Of a stretch of 64,000 nucleotides of DNA, positions 62,208 through 64,000 are shown piece by piece. The position numbers were made by a program, and so were the translations under genes. Position 1 is the first letter of the stretch. Every line of letters starts with the position of its first letter. The notes beneath the pieces were generated by a model. It saw nothing but the letters and a program-made list of their open reading frames with translations. It made no database searches and was not told the origin of the DNA. The stretch spans positions 55,137 through 119,136 of the forward strand of contig NZ_FTMN01000013.1 of NCBI RefSeq assembly GCF_900155945.1, written 5' to 3'. This DNA is from Marinobacterium stanieri. Lineage in GTDB: Bacteria > Pseudomonadota > Gammaproteobacteria > Pseudomonadales > Balneatricaceae.

Positions 62208-62363
62208 TGTCTTCATACTATGTTTGAGAAATGGTTATTTATTTTACCAAATCGATAAATTATATACTTAATTGACATATATCAATTTAATTATTATCAG
62301 TAATATAATATTTTAATCACTATCTACCTCGTAGATATCAGCAATATGGAAGTCGTATTCTAA

Positions 62364-63523
62364 GGAAGCTACGAATAAGTCCGATCCAAGGCTCTGAAAT
62401 GTCGTTGTCACCGCCTCAGAGGCGAAAATTCAACACTTTTAGCCCTTTTTAACCAGCTGCAACCACCTTTTTAGGCAGTGCAGACGGATTAACCCCGTGC
62501 TCTCAACATCTGATCCACCCGCACAACGTTGGCCAGTGCGAACAGCATGGCCAACTTGCAGTCGTTTTTCTTCAGGCCACGGTAGCGGGCTTTTACAAAA
62601 CCAAACTGGCACTTGATGATCCGGAACGGATGCTCAACTTTCGCACGGATACTGGCCTTCAGGTACTCTGTCTGAATCCTGACTTTGTTGATACGAGGGC
62701 GTCGTTTCAAGGCCTTCAGTCGTCCCGGCTGTTCGGCAATATGCCAGTCAGCCTGATAGTGCTTCAGTTCATCTCGCTTCTCAGCACCACGGTACCCGGC
62801 GTCCGCAAAAATGAATGCTTCTTCACCGTGCAGGAGCTGGTCAGCTTGATTGAGGTCGTGTTCGTTTGCCGCAGTCGTCGTAAAGCTGTGCGTGATGCCG
62901 GTGCGGGCATCAACCCCGATGTGGGCCTTCATCCCGAAGTGCCATTGATTCCCTTTTTTGGTCTGGCGCATCTCCGGATCACGCTCACCCGTTTTGTTTT
63001 TGGTAGAGCTGGGAGCTTCGATGATAGTGGCATCGACCAGTGAGCCCTCTTTCAGTAGGACTCCGGCTTCAGACAGCCATTGGTTCACCTCCTCAAAAAC
63101 CTGCCGAGCCAGCCCGTGGCGTTCCAAAAGATGGCGGAAGTTCAGGATGGTGGTGTGATCGGGAATGGCCTTATCCAGTGACAACCGAGCAAACAGCCGC
63201 ATGGACGCAATCTCATACAACGCGTCTTCCATGGCGGGATCACTGAGGTTATACCACTGCTGCATGCAGTGAATGCGAAGCATGGTAGACAAGGGGTACG
63301 GTCGGCGGCCATTCCCGGCTTTGGGATAGTGAGGCTCAATGACGGCTTCGAGACGCGCCCACGGGATCAGCTTGTCCATTCGGCCCAGGAACTTCTCCTT
63401 ACGGGTCTGACGGCGCTTGTTGCTGAACTCACTGTCCGCGAATGTAAGTTGCTGATCCATCGGTGCGGCCTCAATCGTGTGCAGCGGGCATTATCCCATG
63501 CGGCGGACTTATTCGCAGCTTCC
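62364..63523 (-). mobile_element. IS5-family insertion sequence, complete
   Basis: The ends GGAAGCTACGAATAAGTCCG (62364 on) and CGGACTTATTCGCAGCTTCC (to 63523) are inverted repeats with one mismatch. A CTAA duplication flanks it (62360-62363 and 63524-63527), the classic IS5 target. One intact transposase gene lies on the minus strand. Confidence 0.9.
62489..63460 (-). CDS. IS5-family transposase
   Basis: 323 aa, full length for the IS5 group. An N-terminal DUF772-like region ([23 protein letters not shown]) precedes the DDE domain: Asp in [13 protein letters not shown], Asp in [10 protein letters not shown], and Glu in [16 protein letters not shown] (the HPFR-type signature). No frameshift or stop. 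Presumably active. Confidence 0.9.
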   Translation of the reverse strand: MDQQLTFADSEFSNKRRQTRKEKFLGRMDKLIPWARLEAVIEPHYPKAGNGRRPYPLSTMLRIHCMQQWYNLSDPAMEDALYEIASMRLFARLSLDKAIPDHTTILNFRHLLERHGLARQVFEEVNQWLSEAGVLLKEGSLVDATIIEAPSSTKNKTGERDPEMRQTKKGNQWHFGMKAHIGVDARTGITHSFTTTAANEHDLNQADQLLHGEEAFIFADAGYRGAEKRDELKHYQADWHIAEQPGRLKALKRRPRINKVRIQTEYLKASIRAKVEHPFRIIKCQFGFVKARYRGLKKNDCKLAMLFALANVVRVDQMLRARG

Positions 63524-63584
63524 CTAAGCTATTGATGTGAACTTCATCAAAGAAAATGGATTATAGAAATTAAAGGAAATAATA

Positions 63585-63952
63585 ATGAGTACATTTTTTG
63601 AATTTAAGGATAATACTGTTGATATTTTTACTTCCCCTAGCGGTAACACATTCACTGAAGTTTGGAGCTACGGTGGAAATGACCAGCTGACAGGTAATTC
63701 AGGCTCCGATTATTTCCATGCGGGAAATGGAAATGATTATTTGAACGGCATGGCAGGAGATGATGTCCTCGATGGTGGTGCTGGGCATGATGACATAAGA
63801 GGTGGTAGTGGTGATGACCTTCTCTTCGGTGACAGTGGCGATGATACCCTATACGGCGGTACCGGTAATGATTTGCTGCGTGGCGGAGAGGGAAATGATG
63901 AGTATGCGCGGATTCAACTACGAAGTGCGACACTCGCCTATGCAGCCTGAAG
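63585..63952 (+). pseudogene. RTX calcium-binding repeat protein, cut by an IS30-family element
   Basis: From the ATG at 63585, preceded by AAAGGAAAT, the frame encodes a short N-terminus and then tandem RTX nonapeptides (GGxGxDxxx): GAGHDDIRG, GSGDDLLFG, GTGNDLLRG. After GNDE near 63902 the sequence switches to non-RTX residues and stops at 63950, because an IS30-type end begins near 63911. The gene has lost its secretion signal and the rest of its repeats. Confidence 0.75.
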
Positions 63953-64000
63953 GTATTCCCGAAACACGACTTCAGGCTGCCTGAACCCAAGGCACTTGCG
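63938..64000 (-). CDS. IS30-family transposase, C-terminal end only (rest beyond window)
   Basis: Read on the minus strand the edge encodes RKCLGFRQPEVVFREYLQAA followed by TAG at 63938-63940. This matches the RPRKxLGxxTPxEVF ending of IS30-family transposases. The terminal repeat GATTCAACTACGAAGTGCGACA begins near 63911. The body of the element lies past 64000. Confidence 0.6.
   Translation of the reverse strand, partial: RKCLGFRQPEVVFREYLQAA

Noticed and set aside
63941..63983. Inverted repeat GCAGCCTGAAG / CTTCAGGCTGC as a terminator of the RTX gene
   Set aside because: It lies inside the IS30-type element, within its transposase end, so it is not an RTX terminator.
1..64000. CRISPR array, tRNA or rRNA genes
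   Set aside because: No regularly spaced direct repeats and no tRNA- or rRNA-like segment was recognised by eye; the window edge and a proper scan could still change this.

Overview
The window looks like the interior of a conjugative element, either integrative or plasmid, from a gammaproteobacterium. It carries a block of Dot/Icm-type (IncI-like) conjugation genes followed by a long accessory region packed with defence genes. Intermediate GC, mixed codon use between modules, and a giant Ca-binding exoprotein suggest a marine or halophilic host (Oceanospirillales/Alteromonadales type). That host assignment is inference; there is no rRNA or housekeeping marker.

Layout. (1) 1-6086, minus strand: a large open-ended protein, a 575-aa protein of unknown function, a YqaJ/lambda-exonuclease-like nuclease and a periplasmic DsbC/DsbG-like thioredoxin. 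(2) 6218-17313, plus strand: a tightly packed type IVB secretion operon with a small regulator-like protein, then DotI/IcmL, DotH/IcmK, DotG/IcmE, a DotF-like protein, TraQ/IcmC-like and TraR/IcmD-like membrane proteins, DotN/IcmJ, an unrecognised 404-aa protein, the DotO/IcmB ATPase and a 79-aa protein. DotA, DotB, DotC, DotD and DotL are not in the window. (3) 17336-20340: a winged-helix protein, a small hypothetical, and a DUF1778/GNAT toxin-antitoxin pair with two matching palindromic operators and a strong terminator. (4) 21105-27513: a four-gene SMC/MksE-like/kleisin-like/Toprim operon that resembles Wadjet but has a different gene order and a short, unusual nuclease subunit. (5) 28004-31264: a solitary UPF1-like superfamily 1 helicase. 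(6) 32135-33840: an IS1182-family element with a frameshifted transposase, sitting exactly in the loop of a small hairpin. (7) 34171-41516: a PHP-ABC ATPase (TrlF type), a P-loop ATPase fused to a PD-(D/E)xK nuclease-like domain, a small P-loop kinase-like protein and a short tyrosine recombinase. (8) 41898-49848: APS kinase, a truncated TIGR03032-like protein, a sulfotransferase and a 1949-aa DUF4347/cadherin-like/DUF4214 exoprotein, probably a surface-protein sulfation module. (9) 50461-58765: a small membrane protein, a complete ABC-three-component system with an Mrr-like effector, and a two-gene Gabija system. (10) 58771-64000: small accessory genes, a polytopic membrane protein, a DUF6685-like protein, an intact IS5-family element with CTAA target duplication, and an RTX-repeat gene cut by an IS30-family element at the window edge.

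The modules in 32-59 kb are separated by members of two related intergenic repeats: a hairpin element with arms like GTCYGCTWTG / CAWAGCGGAC, and a block of about 140 bp found upstream of three different modules. These repeats, with the short recombinase among them, suggest the defence region was assembled cassette by cassette. This and the unusual SMC/Toprim operon are the main points worth following up.
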